DNA from: Takashimella koratensis
Taxonomy: Eukaryota > Basidiomycota > Tremellomycetes > Trichosporonales > Tetragoniomycetaceae
Assembly: GCA_003116875.1 (NCBI GenBank)
Contig: BCKT01000013.1
Location: forward strand, 806,001-870,000
Direction: 5' to 3'
DNA: 64,000 nt
The notes under the pieces are model-generated. The model saw only the letters and a list, made by a program, of their open reading frames with translations, searched no databases and was not told the DNA's origin. Positions 10,042 to 22,083 of this stretch are shown piece after piece. Within the stretch, counting starts at the first letter, position 1. Every line of letters begins with the position of its first letter. The position numbers and the translations under genes were made by a program.

Positions 10042-12631
10042 ATGCCCGGCCCAAACGCCCAGACACGCACCAATCGCCAGGCACAACCCCACCCGCACCC
10101 ACCCACTGGTCGAACTCCGACCAAGCCGAGTCTTCAAATGGACAGCGCGGTCGATCCTTCCCAATGGCTCAATTTCTCCCTCCCGCCTCGCGCTCGCCAG
10201 GTCCCCGGTAGCGGCGGCGCCCTCGGTGTCCCCCGAAGGAGTCGCCGCGGTGATGGCTGGCGAGGCAGCGCGCTCACCAGGGAGAAATTCGTCAACGCCT
10301 CGTTCAGGTTTGTCCTCAAGCCCACCGAGACGTTGAGTTACGGCGCGCACTTTGCCGATCCCGACATGTAAGTTCGATCTTAGTCAGCGCTGACCCGCAG
10401 TTCATTGCATTGGCCCCATATCCTGCAAATTCTCGTCCCGACGTTCTCGTCATACTCGGTCGCGCAGGGATTTGTCTCGTCCGACCCCAACACCGTCAGC
10501 CATGGCCTCTTGGGTGAAGAGTTCGGCCGATCGTTTGATGAAACAGATCTCGATGGGATGGGCGAGGAGGCCGCCGAGAGGCGCCGACGGATCGAGGAGG
10601 AGAAGCAAGGTCGTAGCTGCCCCATCTGCCTCAGCAAGCCCGTCGCCGGGAGGATGACCAAGTGTGGACATGTAAGTTTACATTGGAACATTCTAACGCT
10701 AGATCTTTTGCTTTCCGTGCATCCTGCATTTTATCCAACTATCCGACGTGCCCAAGTCAGCCAAATGCCCGATCTGCGGTGATACCGTCCACGAAGGGAT
10801 GCTCAAGAGCGTGCGATACCTTGACGCGGCGACAATGATCAAGTCGGCAGGCGGCGATGACGATGATAACGAGGCGACTCCGAGAGCGACTCATGACGTC
10901 CCGGCGCCTGACAACAGCGGTGTCTTTGGTCAGATGGATGGGTTTGAAGACTCGGCGGCAATCGAGGAAGCGCGTCATCTGGATGAAACGGCTTCGACAG
11001 TGGATGCCGGCGCGACGACAGCTCCAGACTCGCATCGTATTCACATGCGCCTTATTCAGCGACCGCAGATCACGACGCTCGCCCTCCCTTCCTCACCTAC
11101 CTGGCCGTCCGACGCGATTGCGCCGCACGAAGCGCCTTGGCACTTTTTACCCGACGTCCTCGCATTCTCCCGATTCATGCTCGCGTCGCCCGAGTACATG
11201 CTGTCGGAGCTTGAACGAGAACTTGGCGAGCTCGAGGCTGAACATGAGCTGCTACGTGGCGACGCGCTCGGCCGAGACTTTGTCCGTGCCGCTCGCGAAA
11301 AAGTCGAACGCCAGATCGGCAAGGTCAAGAACGAGCTCATGACTGACCTCGTGCGTCGAAACGAGCGAGAAGCGCGCGAGTCGTGGGGTGAGGCAGTCGG
11401 TGGCGAGCGCAAGGAGAAGGAGAGGAGGCGCGAGCGGGAGAGGAAAGCGCGGGAAAGAGCCGAGAAGGAGAAGCGGAACCAAGAGGTATCAGAAGTCCCT
11501 GTAGAGTTCCTCGCCGCTTCCACGCCTACATTTGCCTACACCTCGCCCACGGTGCACATCCCGCCCAACGTTGAGGTCGAGCCGAACCCGATGCCTTCGA
11601 AGCGAAACAAGCGTCGAGGCGGGGGNTCAAACCTCGCTCCGGCTCCACCTGCGACACCGCCACCGCCCAGCTACTTTTTCTACCAATCGTCACTCGGTGC
11701 CAACGTCTACTTGCACCCACTCGACATTCGTATCCTCCTCGCGCACTTTAAATCGTATTCGCTCTTCCCACCGACAATTGCATTCAGTATCAGCGGATAC
11801 GACGCGGGGACGATCAACGACGACCTACGTAAACGATGCAAGTACCTCTCGCACTTGCCCGCGGGTATGGAGGTTGTCTTTGTCGAGGCGAATTTGGAAC
11901 CTATCGTGGGGAAAGAAGGGCTAGTAGGGTTTGAGCAACCGCTCAAGGCGCGGAGGAACAAGCGGAGGGATAGGGTGAGGAAAGAAGACAGGGCAAAGAC
12001 TCGTTGGGAACAGGCGGAGAAGGAACGCAACCCGACACCCGCAATGACCGCAACAGAGGCTATGCGGGCGTATCAGCAGCCTTATGACGATAGCGAATTT
12101 GCGCTAGCTTTGGCGCGATCGGCTCAGGAGATGCGACCGGGCTCGTTTGGCGCAGGTGGGACTTCGCCTCATTTCTCTTATGCCATTGCTCAGTCGCCGC
12201 ACCTCGCTTCGTCCGCGGCATCGTCATCTTCTGGCGGCGGATTTCCTGCACTCGAACATATCCCAGCGCTACCCCCGCCCGTGACTGGCCCCTCGCCTTC
12301 GTCTTCGCCCTCGTTCGCACCTGCGTGGCCCGCACGTGCCAGCTTTGCGTCGGCAGTACATCGCTCAGCGGCGTCAACGCCGCGCCGCGCCGGGACAGGT
12401 GTGGGTACGGGCGAGCGAGATGCTCGGGTCGATATGGGAGAGGTCGACGAAGTATGGCAGGCGTTTGAGAGGCTCCCTGTCCCGTCGCGCCGAGACCAGG
12501 CGAGTGGGGTAGCAGGCGGGACCGGTGTGGCAAGGGAGGTGGGTGAGGAGTCCAAGAGTGGTGGGAAGAAGAAGGGCGGCAAGGCGGGGAAGAAGACGCT
12601 CGTCTTAGGTGGGGCAGGGAGAAGATTGTGA
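10042..12631 (+). CDS. RING finger protein of the RNF10/Mag2 family, 841 aa
   Basis: Likely E3 ubiquitin ligase; the RNF10/Mag2 family monoubiquitylates 40S ribosomal proteins on stalled or damaged ribosomes. Three exons (10042-10367, 10401-10671, 10703-12631) are joined over introns of 33 and 31 nt and give a continuous frame. The N-terminus is basic and proline-rich. The region SLHWPHILQILVPTF corresponds to the conserved WxxVxQV segment before the RING. The C3HC4 RING runs [29 protein letters not shown]...CPICGD at about residues 190-250, with intron 2 between CGH and IFC. A charged coiled coil (about residues 380-490) and a basic RRNKRRDRVRKEDR patch follow, as in relatives, and the end is basic (KKKGGKAGKK). 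One undetermined base at 11626 leaves one residue unknown. Ligase activity is inferred from the family. Confidence 0.88.
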
Positions 12632-12927
12632 CGTGGTGGAGGTGTAACCTCACCGCACGATGTTTCCGTCTCTCAATATAACTCGAATCTTCCTTGCTCC
12701 CCTTGCTGAGCGTCAACCCCAAGTGTAGTGTAGAACAGTCGAATCCGATCTATGGCATGTAAAAGAGTGTACATTGGCGTTGGAGACGGTGGTAGTCACG
12801 GCGTCGGCGTCGGTGATTGTTGTGCAACGACCCGGACCATTCGGTTCTTGAATTTTTGTTTTGACATTTCCGATTTCTCGTCTGTACTCTGTCCACACTG
12901 TCGAATATCCTAGTCACAGCCCAAGCC

Positions 12928-14847
12928 ATGTCCTCCCTCGCCTTGCCGACATTTCGAACGCGGCCGAGCCCGCGCGCCTTACTCTACCCTCTTGTTCAAT
13001 CCTTGTCCGCCGGGTCCAGCTCAAGCCATCCTTGCCCTCCTTCGACCCGCTCACCTCGTGCCCGGCGGCTCCAAAGCTCTCACCGACTTTACTCGCTCGC
13101 CTCGTCTTTGCCTCGCTCATCGATACCCTGCTCATCTACACCCCGCCCACTTTCTCTTGGCCTATCTTCTGGGTGGTCGGTACGTCTCTACCTCTCTTGT
13201 ATCTTCGCCAGCCCGAGACTGACCCTCCTCCAGCACCTAGGTGTCCCCGAGGCCGTATTGGACCGACTAGCGGAGACGTACCCACATGTTCTTGATCCAA
13301 CTCCCGCTCAGCGTGCGCTCTTGCTCACGCTGCATAAAGGCTTAGACGTGTTCCTTAAAGATCATATGGGCCGGGGAAAGTGAGTTACTCTCTACTCCAA
13401 CACTGACTTCTTCACCAGAACCCTCGCACTTGCCCTGGCCGCCTTATCTCTCACTCATCAACCCTCTAATCAGGTCCTGATTCTCGTACCCACTCTTCAC
13501 CTGCAAAATCAAGTCGAGCGATACCTCTCTGACCTCGCCCCTTCTTCTTCCTCAACCTCATTCGAGGTCATTTCTCCCTCTTCCCCTTCCCCTCGCCTCG
13601 AGTCAGGTATCATCCTCTCTACTCCTCGCGCTCTCCTCCCGCACTGCCCTGACCTCGGGCGACAACGACAACCCCACTTCTTACCCGACCTCACCCACAT
13701 CATCCTCGACGAACCAGATACAATGCTCTCACCTCTCCCTCCTTCACACTTGGTTGGTCGAGACGCAAGTCGACACCCGTTCTTCCGACATCCGCCAGAC
13801 CTCGTCCCCCTCCTTGATTCGATACTGTGCATCCGTTCTCGGGGTGGATACGGCCGCCCGACCGCCCAAGGTGACCTCGACTGGTCGGATAGACGAAACG
13901 ACGTTGCTACCTGCTGGATTGGGGCGGGAATAAATACCCCGCTTCGACGATGGGTTCGAACCCGAGGGTGGGTGAGAGCGCAGCAGGGGAGCAATGAGCA
14001 GGGCGACGGATCTCGGTCACTCGTTAACCTCGACTACACCGATACGGCGTCGATTCAGCAACAGCAGCTTGCAAAGAGTCTCGACGATGTCTACAGAGCC
14101 ATGTCGAAATCGCCCCGGGAAGCGAGTGTCATCAGTGAGACTGAGCCAGCTGATGTCGACCACTACACGCTCGTAGTCGATTCGGAAACAGGTGATTACA
14201 CCCAACTCGACCCGCACGTCCCTCCTCAGCTTTCCCCTACAAACCCCACGTCTCTCCCTCCCGATCTCGTCGAAGCACTCGCCATGATGCACACGACTGC
14301 ACCGCCACCACCAGGCAGCGACTCTCTTGTCCTTCCACCTGAGGGCACCAGTCTCGACGCCATTGTCCAGGACCTCGTGCAGATGGGTGTGAACGCGCGG
14401 GTCCTCCTCCCGGTGGATCTACGCTCGGCCTCGGGGGCTCTAGATACATATCTGGAGTTGGAGAGCACAGATCGGGAGACAGGAGTAGTCCTCGTTGCCC
14501 CGCGGTCGTCGGTTCCAGGTCTTCATTTGCCAAAGCTGCACACGGTTTACTGCTTGTCCGGACTCGATGTGGCGAGTTTGTCGCCTGGTCAGAAAAAAAG
14601 AGGGGGTGGAGAGGGACTGAAGGGGCGTGTGGCGTTTTACGAGGTCATTAGTGGTAGGTTGACCCGGTTGGGTATGGGTGCGTTCGAGGATAAGTCCGGA
14701 GCATCTGAATTGAGCGGAGAGGAAGTAGAGGGTGAAGGGGAAGGTACAGGGAAGGGAAGAAGAAAAGTCGTCAGCTTGGTGATGAAAGGGAGCGAGGAGG
14801 AAGTCGCCATGTGGAACATGGTTCACGGGTCGTTGAGGCGCGGGTAA
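12928..14847 (+). CDS. Degenerate DEAD-box RNA helicase-like protein (Mrh4-like), 608 aa
   Basis: Three exons (12928-13179, 13234-13379, 13419-14847). The N-terminus is rich in Arg and Ser and poor in acidic residues, like a mitochondrial targeting sequence. Helicase core motifs seen: TPAQ (Q motif), GRGKT (motif I, with intron 2 splitting the Lys codon), LVPTLHLQNQV (Ia), STPRALL (Ib) and LDEPD instead of DEAD (motif II). I find no SAT motif and no HRxGRxGR motif; the second half is shortened and acidic near the end. Mrh4-type proteins assist mitochondrial large-subunit assembly, and this protein resembles them in layout, but helicase activity is doubtful. The first intron (13180-13233) is 54 nt and stop-free, so its retention would add 18 residues. 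Confidence 0.75.
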
Positions 14848-15187
14848 GTGTGGGTCACCTTTACAGCGTGTAGACTAAATAACACTTGTTGTATCATGAT
14901 AGCACTCACTCTTTCATTTTTGTTTGAAGTCTGTCACAGCCAACTTTGGTAAGAATCTCGCAGTTCCATACGTCGTTTCATCAAGCATGCAAAAGGTACC
15001 AAAGTGTATAATGTATAGATGGGCGTGTGCTTCGAGGCATAGGCGAAGAAAAGTCTGGGTATAGAATGGGAGTGGGGAAAAAAAAAATACATGCGTCGTG
15101 TGACGCTGGAGGAAAGTGGCCAGTGTCCGTGATATAAACCGGGAACGCAAGAGACTCTTGATTTCTAGTGGTGTCGCAAAGCTACAA
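14848..15187. other. Convergent 3' intergenic region
   Basis: Joint 3' flank of the helicase-like gene and the glucan-synthesis gene; AT-richer, with an A9 run near 15080. No gene seen. Confidence 0.6.
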
Positions 15188-17159
15188 TCAACAACCCGAG
15201 TAGCTGTTTGTCGGCCAGTCATAGCCCGCACCAGCCCAAGTGGTCAAGTTGGCGTCTGCGTAGGCGTTGGCGTACTGGGCAATGTAGTCCGCGGTTGGGT
15301 GGTCTTCTGGGTCGCAACCGACTGTTCCGGAACTCAACTGCCAAACGCGGATGTAGTCGATTCGAAGGTAGTTGGGGAAAGTGAGGTGTTCAAAGTCGAC
15401 TGTCTGGAAGTTTTCCGACATGCCAAAGTTGAAGATGAGCGCCATGGGTTCCTCGGCAATGAGGCGTTGACCGATCTGAGTCTTGGTGTTGGGACCTACG
15501 GCGCCGGCTTTCATCGTCCACGATTCCTTGCCCTGGCTAACCCATGTGATGTATCCGTTGGTCCGGTCAGAGGAATCGGTATAGTACTCAAATCCAAAAG
15601 TCGCAAACTCGCCAGATGAAGAGTAATAGATGTCGCTGTCGACCATGGTAAGTGACGATACGGCTTGCTGGTAGTACCCTCCGAGATAGGTGTTCCAGCT
15701 TGTGATATCGGTATCGTACTGGGTCGAGTAGGTCGACGCGTTGTTGAATTGGTACGAGTCGTCGTACGGTGCGAACTGGGCGGATTGGGAGACTTGACCC
15801 TCGCCCTCGGAGATGACGATCTGTGCCTCGATCATGTCGATCTCGACAGCGCCGCGACCGACGTTGTTGTTGGGTCCCGGGTGAGGCTGGCCCGAGCATG
15901 TGCAAGCGGACGCACGTTGACCGGGGAGGTACGAGAGGGAGCCGCCGTTGGAACCCGTTGTGAGAGCGGCGGTGGGACCGGTTCCGTTCGTCCAAGTCTG
16001 GTTGGGGAGAATGCCAACGTCACACGAGTCGTAGGTATACGGCCACATCCCCTCGGTCGTGGCTCCGTACCCTGGTCGACCAAGATTCCCCATCGTCCAG
16101 ATACCGGGCCAGAACCCGCCGACCGTGGATACACCGGGCAGACTCGCAGAGACCTCAAAGTAGGCGTTCTTGTTGAAACACAACTTGTTCCATGACTGAA
16201 GCATACCCGATTTAAAGTTGAGGTCGTGGATCGGCTCTTGAGTCATCGTGATCACCAAGTGGCCGTCTTTCGTCGTTACCGCCGACGGGTCGTACCATTC
16301 AAAGTCACTAAACGTTAGCTAGAACGTTTGTCTTGACTCACCCCGTGGGCCAGTAATTGAGATCAACCGCCTCGAAGAATGGGTCGTCGCCGTCGTAAAA
16401 AGTTCTGCCGTCCTTGTTGAACTCGTCAGAGAAAACCAGGTTCCATGTGTTCCCGTCAAATCCGGTACGCGTGTACACGCTTGACGGTGTGTCCGCATCG
16501 ATTAGAGTTGCGAAACCCGAGATGGAAGGGTATTGTCCCGACGAGTTGACGCCGCCGAGGTTGTAGCCTGATGTTGTTGAGCCTGAGGATGAGTCGTTGT
16601 CGTATGCCCAGTTAATGATTGGGTAACCAGCGAAAAGGACAACGAGGACAGCGAGGAGGAAGAGGAGGGTGAGACCGTTGGCCCAACCTCGCCATGATGC
16701 GAGAGTGAACGGTGATCGCAGATCTTTGCGGTCTTTCGCAGTGAATGTGTGCAATTGATCATCCAAATCGTCGTCGTCTGTGAATGCCACACCCTTGCCA
16801 CCTTTACCCAACGCCCCTGCAGCTCCTACCGCACCCGAACCGGCGCCAACTCGACCGGGGGTAGGTGAGGCAGCCGAGGACCGGGAAATCACACCGTCTG
16901 GTGCTGATCGGAGCGGGACGTGTGATTCACTCGACGTCCCGAACCGCGAATTGGAGCTCGCGGGGGACAAACTCGCGGTCGGACCGTACCGTGGGCCCGT
17001 GGCGGAGGTGAACGCGCCAACAGGTTGTCGGTTGGTAGGCATGGACGCGGAGGAAGAAGCAAGTGAGGTATCGGAAAGTCGGTTGTAGGTGCCACCTGGG
17101 GATTGAGCAGCGCTGAGGAGAGGTTCGCCTCCAGAAGGTGATCGAGCAAACTGGAACAT
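15188..17159 (-). CDS. Beta-glucan synthesis-associated protein, Kre6/Skn1 family (GH16), 645 aa
   Basis: Type II membrane protein of the secretory pathway needed for beta-1,6-glucan assembly in the cell wall. Two exons (16342-17159, 15188-16307) with a 34-nt intron. The cytosolic N-terminus (about 170 residues) is Ser/Pro/Gly-rich; one membrane span, [20 protein letters not shown], sits near residue 175. The lumenal part is the Kre6/Skn1-type GH16 domain: [10 protein letters not shown], then [29 protein letters not shown], the catalytic-type motif VEIDMIEAQ, and [10 protein letters not shown] near the end. Several NxS/T sites (NQT, NGT, NAS) fit a glycosylated lumenal domain. Length agrees with the family. 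Whether it is nearer Kre6 or Skn1 cannot be decided here. Confidence 0.93.
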
Positions 17160-19191
17160 TGTTAGTAGGATGAACGAGGGAAATCAAGCACGTATCTGTC
17201 CCAGTCTCGACCAGTTTTGCGGGCTTCAACTTTGAGCAATAGTATCGCAGTTGTACACCGCCCCAGCCGCAGCCACAATCGTGACTTCCGCATCCGCCGA
17301 CCGCAACGCTCAGGCCATGGGATGGGCAACGTCCAATTGCTCCCCACGACTTTGACTGCTCCGACCAGCCCCGCCAGGTCCGCCGCTCCCCGACACCGCT
17401 GCACCGCTGCATCACGAAGACGAGGAAGAAACAATCTCGAAGGAAGGAGCAAGATGAAAGGACCTGAGCTCACCAAGTTTACTCCGCGAGAGCCGGTAAC
17501 CCGATTACTTCTCATGTCCTCGACCATGCGGCGGTCCTAGATCTGCTCCAGCGGCGACGTCTTCGTGATGGTGAGGGAGGGAGGGGGGAGCTTGAGCGGT
17601 GCGATAGGGTGAGGAGAGCGGTGACAAGGAAGCTTTAGGAAGTTGTAGATTGACGCTTGCTGCCACCGATGTTAGGATTCGTGGCTGGAATGTAGTTGGA
17701 CGAGATGAAATTCGCGACGAGATGTTGAAGTGAGTGAAAGAACGATGAAGAAATGAGAGCGGGAATGAGGAAAGATTGCTGGGAAGAGGCTAGGGATGAG
17801 CTCACTGGAAGCCAGGGCGACTGCGAGATGTTGCTGCGTGATGTTTGCGTGGTGACGGCGAATGGCAACTAGCGTTTGACGTTTGATCGCAAGGGTCCGG
17901 GGCCCGTAGATACCAAATCTTCGTCGTTACCAAAGCCGGGGTGCAGCGGGGCAACGAGTTGGGAGGTGCGCCGAGAGTCGCTGGAGACGGGTGAGGAGGT
18001 GTCTGGGATACACGAGCAAAGATGGGGACAATCAGTTGCGTGGTGAGTTGGATGGCCTGCACAGCACAGGACGGCTGCGAACACGGAACGCGCAGATTTA
18101 GACATTTTTTTGGCAAGACCCTCTCTTGCTCCTTTGGTTCCTCCGAAAGTTCGGGCTGGGAATTGGCATGTCATCATCATCGAGAGCGAGAGTGAGAGGG
18201 CAGGTGGGAAGGGAAGGGGGCCTTGCCGCGGGTTTCCCGCAGGAAGGATTGTAGACGCAGAAATAAAACAGACTCCAGACCCCGAGCCAATGAACCTGTG
18301 TAATTGGGAAAGGGGCAAAAGAAAAAAAAAGGAGCGTGACTGCGCGACCAGAAAAGGTAAAGCCCCCCGCAGCAGCGTCAAACGACTATGGGATGGGAAG
18401 CACAGTGCACTTGGGTCACCGCGACCAGGATCGTCCTAGCCTGGACTGTGTCGAGATCTGCCCTGGCACTGGGGACGAGGGGTCAAGTCAACATGAACCA
18501 CGGTCGTTACCAGGGTCTATGACGTGCGGACAATTAATTGAAATGCGCTGTCCGACCGATGGCGGCTGCTGGAGGATCTAGCGGCACGCCACTGAGGAAG
18601 AAGATGGTGAGGGAGGGGCTGAGGAACACCTGTGCAGGGGGAGAGGGGGGGAGAGGGGGGGAGGATGGACAGGTGTGAAAGTGGCAAGGGAAGAAGAATA
18701 CTGTACGTGTGGACAGGGCAATCCCGTGTGCGTCCCTGAAAATCAGCAGGGTAGGGTAGTGTAGACACGGGCCGAGGTGATGTGGGCAGAGGTCATGTGG
18801 GATTAATGGACGCGAGAGCAGCGCTGGCGCAGGGGGGACCAACGACGCCGGCCAAAATGGCCAAAGCTGTTAAACGCCGCAGTCGGAACTGGTGTATAAA
18901 CACTGGCGATCGAGGAGGCAAGCGGGACTGGCCAAGGGAAGATACTGTAGGTATGATAGCGGGGACTACAAGAACGGAACCAGAAAGCAGACATTCGGAT
19001 AGTAGCAAGCAAGCAGGACCCGTTTCGTCCCACCCTCGAGGGGTGACCATCTTGGTTTCGATCACTATCGCTTGGAGACTGGGGACGGGGGATGGTGAGC
19101 CATATGGGCGCTAATCTCAAGTTGCTATTTATTCCCTGCGCAGCATGCAGTCGTAGCTGATGGTGGTGATGGTGATGGGGGATGGTATGTT

Positions 19192-19207
19192 TGCATGCAT
19201 GCATGCA
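19192..19207. repeat. TGCA tetranucleotide run (palindromic)
   Basis: TGCATGCATGCATGCA, a perfect palindrome of four TGCA units in a non-coding stretch. Confidence 0.85.
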
Positions 19208-19565
19208 GGAGGATACCTTTGCTGACGGGTGATGCTGACGCCCGGTCCATGCTGTTGACTCCGAGTCAAAGGCATAGCAACAACTTGAACCTTGGACGGT
19301 GGCCGTTGACTGAAAGGTGAGACGAGGCGAGGGACGGTGGATGGATCGTGCGACACGAGGGTGAGTCGGGATGGATTAGATCTGGCCATGCTGGTTGCTG
19401 GTCGGTTTGACTCGACCTGGTTGGATGGATTCCCATGGATGACTCTGTTTCAAGTGGGCGGCACGAGGTCGAGGTGGTCTGTGGATGAAACCGAGGCTGG
19501 CTTGGGTGGACGGTATGGTGCCTGGGCCGAGGGGAGGGTAGGGGAGCTACTGTAGTTGTCTGGGC

Positions 19566-19590
19566 CGAGCCCCGAGCCCCGAGCCCCGAG
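19566..19590. repeat. CCGAGCC heptamer-type tandem repeat
   Basis: Three to four head-to-tail copies of GAGCCCC. Confidence 0.8.
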
Positions 19591-19726
19591 CGAGCCGTGT
19601 TTCAGTGTTTCATCGTCTCTGCGTCTCTGTATCTCTGCGTCTCTTGCCCCTGCCCCTGCCCTCGCCCTCTGCCCTGGCCCCGTCTCACTCGTGTCCTTTG
19701 CGTGAGAGATGACAGTGATCCGAGCG

Positions 19727-19763
19727 GGATGGGATGGGATGGGATGGGATGGGAGGATGGGAT
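19727..19763. repeat. GGGAT pentanucleotide tandem repeat
   Basis: Five adjacent GGGAT units followed by a GAGGATGGGATGG variant. Confidence 0.85.
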
Positions 19764-20136
19764 GGCGATGGAGCGATGGAAAGCACACCACAGCACATGC
19801 CGTTACTCACCTCTAGCCCATCCCCAGCATCAAGCCACTGCCGCCGCAGCTATCCTCTAGCTCGCCCTCATCTTGGTCGTCGTCTCCTCGTCGCTCTCTC
19901 TTAGTTACTCACCAGTCCTTGACCTTGCACTCCCTCTCCACCGAGCACCCTCCTCGCCGCCTTCCCTTCGACCTCCAACTACATCACGCTCTTTATTGTA
20001 CTCTACTCTCGACCACTCCTCCTCACTCCTTCCTCCTTCCACACTCCTTCACACATCCTCGTCACTCCTCTCTCCTCACTCCTCACTCATCACTCCTCAC
20101 TCCCCACTCCCGACACCTCCACTCACCTCCGCTCCA

Positions 20137-21690
20137 ATGCCATCCAGGTCTACCGCCATCACCCCGCCTCGACCTGTGCACTCCCAGCCCCGTCCTCGTC
20201 CTAGCCCTCCTACTGCATCTGCACCCTTTCCCTCAACTCAACAATCCCGACCGGCTCCTCGACCCCAAGCCCAATCCCATTCCCAACCCACCTCCCTCCC
20301 CTCCTCTCACTCTACCAACGGGGCACACCCTTCCCCGTCCGCCCGCGATGCCCGCGCCCGACTCATCTCCAACCTCAACGCCTCCTCGCCCTCCAGCGAT
20401 CACAACAACGACCGTTACTCCACAGTGACCAACGCTCGCGACAGCTCCAACCTAACCTCTATCGGTGGTCTCCTCATGGTCGTTTCCGACTCGGACGACG
20501 AGTATGAAGAGCACGAGGATCGGTCTAAAGCAGACTCCTCGCCGACCGCCAATATCAGCCCTTTCTCACCTGCCTCTACAACCTCGTCCACCCTCCCTCC
20601 TTCCTCCCCACCCAGAGACAATGTCACCGTCCGCACCCGTGCCCGCGCTGGCACCGTCACTAGAGACGCCTACGTTCCGCCTCCCGTGGACCTACTGAGC
20701 GCCCGCTCGGCGGCAGTGCACGATACAGAACAGCCGAGTCCTACTGCCCAAGGCGTAGTCTCCGCCGAGCAGCAGCAACAGCGATCGAGCCCTCCTCGCC
20801 CTACCGCCGCGCTCGCCCACCCGCCGACTGGCTCTAGCCCGCCTCGACCTGTCGCCAACCCTCCCCGGCCCGATGCCTTTGGGCCAGCTCGACCCCCTCG
20901 TCCACCCCCTCCTCAAGCTGGCCCACCGCCCAACTCGCTCGGTCTCATGCCAAGCCCCTTCCCGCAATCCACTCCACCCCTCACTACCGTCCCTGCTTTC
21001 CCAGCCACACCACCCACTTACCCCAACTCCACCGTCCCGCGCCTGCGCGAGCCCGTCCGCACCCCTCCCTCCGGACCCATCTACCCTTCCATCTCCGCCG
21101 CACCGACACAACCAGGTATCCGCCAGCCCATCCGACCAGCACTAACGATTCCTCAACCCCTCCCTCCGCCCAACTCGCCTATCTCCCCTCTCCTCGCCGC
21201 TCCACCCCTCTCCCACCCGCTCGTCCCGCCCTCTATGCCCTTTGCCTCCGCTGGGGGTGCCCTCCGCTCGCCTTCTGAAAGCGACAACGAGAGCATCGTG
21301 GGCTTTGAGACGTTGAGAGAAAAGAAGGCGTTGTTCCGCGGCGGCGAGGAGGAACTACTCACTCCGTTCTCCCCACGTGTACCCGGCCCCCGACCGAGGA
21401 CACGGATCGGACTTGGAGGAAGACCAGATACCGTCATGGACTTTTGGAAGCGATTCAGCGTCAGCGTCAAGCTCGACCAGAAAGTCGGAGACAGGTATGT
21501 CGAGATCCTGAGGTTGTGCTGATGTCTAGCGGCTGGTTGAAGCGAGAGCGCAAACCCATGTGGCGTGAGCCCAAATTCATCATCCCCTTCTGCATCGTGA
21601 GTAGCCAAGTCGTGCTTGACTGACACCTAGGTCATCCTTGCTATTGCCACAATCATCTTCCTCGCTGTCTTCCTCCCAAAGGTTCTCTGA
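20137..21690 (+). CDS. Proline/serine-rich protein with C-terminal membrane anchor, 494 aa
   Basis: Three exons (20137-21494, 21530-21596, 21631-21690) are joined over introns of 35 and 34 nt. About 400 residues are disordered and rich in Pro, Ser, Thr and Ala, with an acidic patch VVSDSDDEYEEHED near residue 115 and many PPRP-type stretches. A more ordered end follows: DFWKRFSVSVKLDQKVGD, GWLKRERKPMWREPK, then one hydrophobic span FIIPFCIVILAIATIIFL and only six residues after it (AVFLPKVL includes the span end). No signal peptide is present, so a tail-anchored topology facing the cytosol is likely. I do not recognise the family. The two last exons encode exactly the ordered tail, which supports the splice model. 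Confidence 0.75.
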
Positions 21691-22083
21691 GCTCCTAGAG
21701 TCTAGGTTCCCATGTAGCAGCACGCATTCCCTTTAACGAACATTGCACACGACACGGACACTCTTACGGACTCTTGACAAGTCATACCTTCATTAGCAAC
21801 GGACACGGACACTCTTACTGTAGTTATTTCAATGTTCAGCATATACCTCTTTGTAATTTACGATTTGACCATACGCCTAGTACACGACCTTGTGTCGTTC
21901 ATGTTGATCACGATTCAGATGTCCCTGACGACAGACGTTGAGAACATGATACATGAATGAACAAATGAGTATCGTGAAACGGGGGGAACGGGCGGTGTTT
22001 CTTGAGACAAATGGGGAAATAGAAAGCACAATGGGATCAGGGGAAACGCCAAACTCGATCGAGGGATGGGTGCAAGTGCTGAT
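21691..22083. other. Convergent 3' intergenic region
   Basis: AT-richer 3' flanks of the tail-anchored protein gene and calcineurin B. It contains a near-repeat of GACACGGACACTCTTAC around 21752 and 21800. No gene seen. Confidence 0.55.

Larger units (their letters stand above)
17160..20136. other. 3-kb intergenic region without a convincing gene
   Basis: Upstream of both the Kre6/Skn1 gene (minus) and the tail-anchored protein gene (plus). Open frames are numerous but discordant. A minus frame at 17869-18105 with a cysteine/histidine patch (CCAGHPTHHATDCPHL) is the only one with any motif-like look. Short tandem repeats occur near 18636-18665, 19566-19590 and 19727-19760, and the segment before 20136 is a C/T-rich leader with repeated CTCACTC. 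It may hold long leader transcripts; nothing else was seen. Confidence 0.5.

Noticed and set aside
11252..11523. Long antisense frames under the RING protein gene
   Set aside because: Mirror frames of a GC-rich coding exon; the sense strand has a clear family match.
17869..18105. Possible zinc-knuckle protein (CCAGHPTHHATDCPHL)
   Set aside because: Cysteine/histidine spacing does not match CCHC knuckles, and there is no supporting exon.
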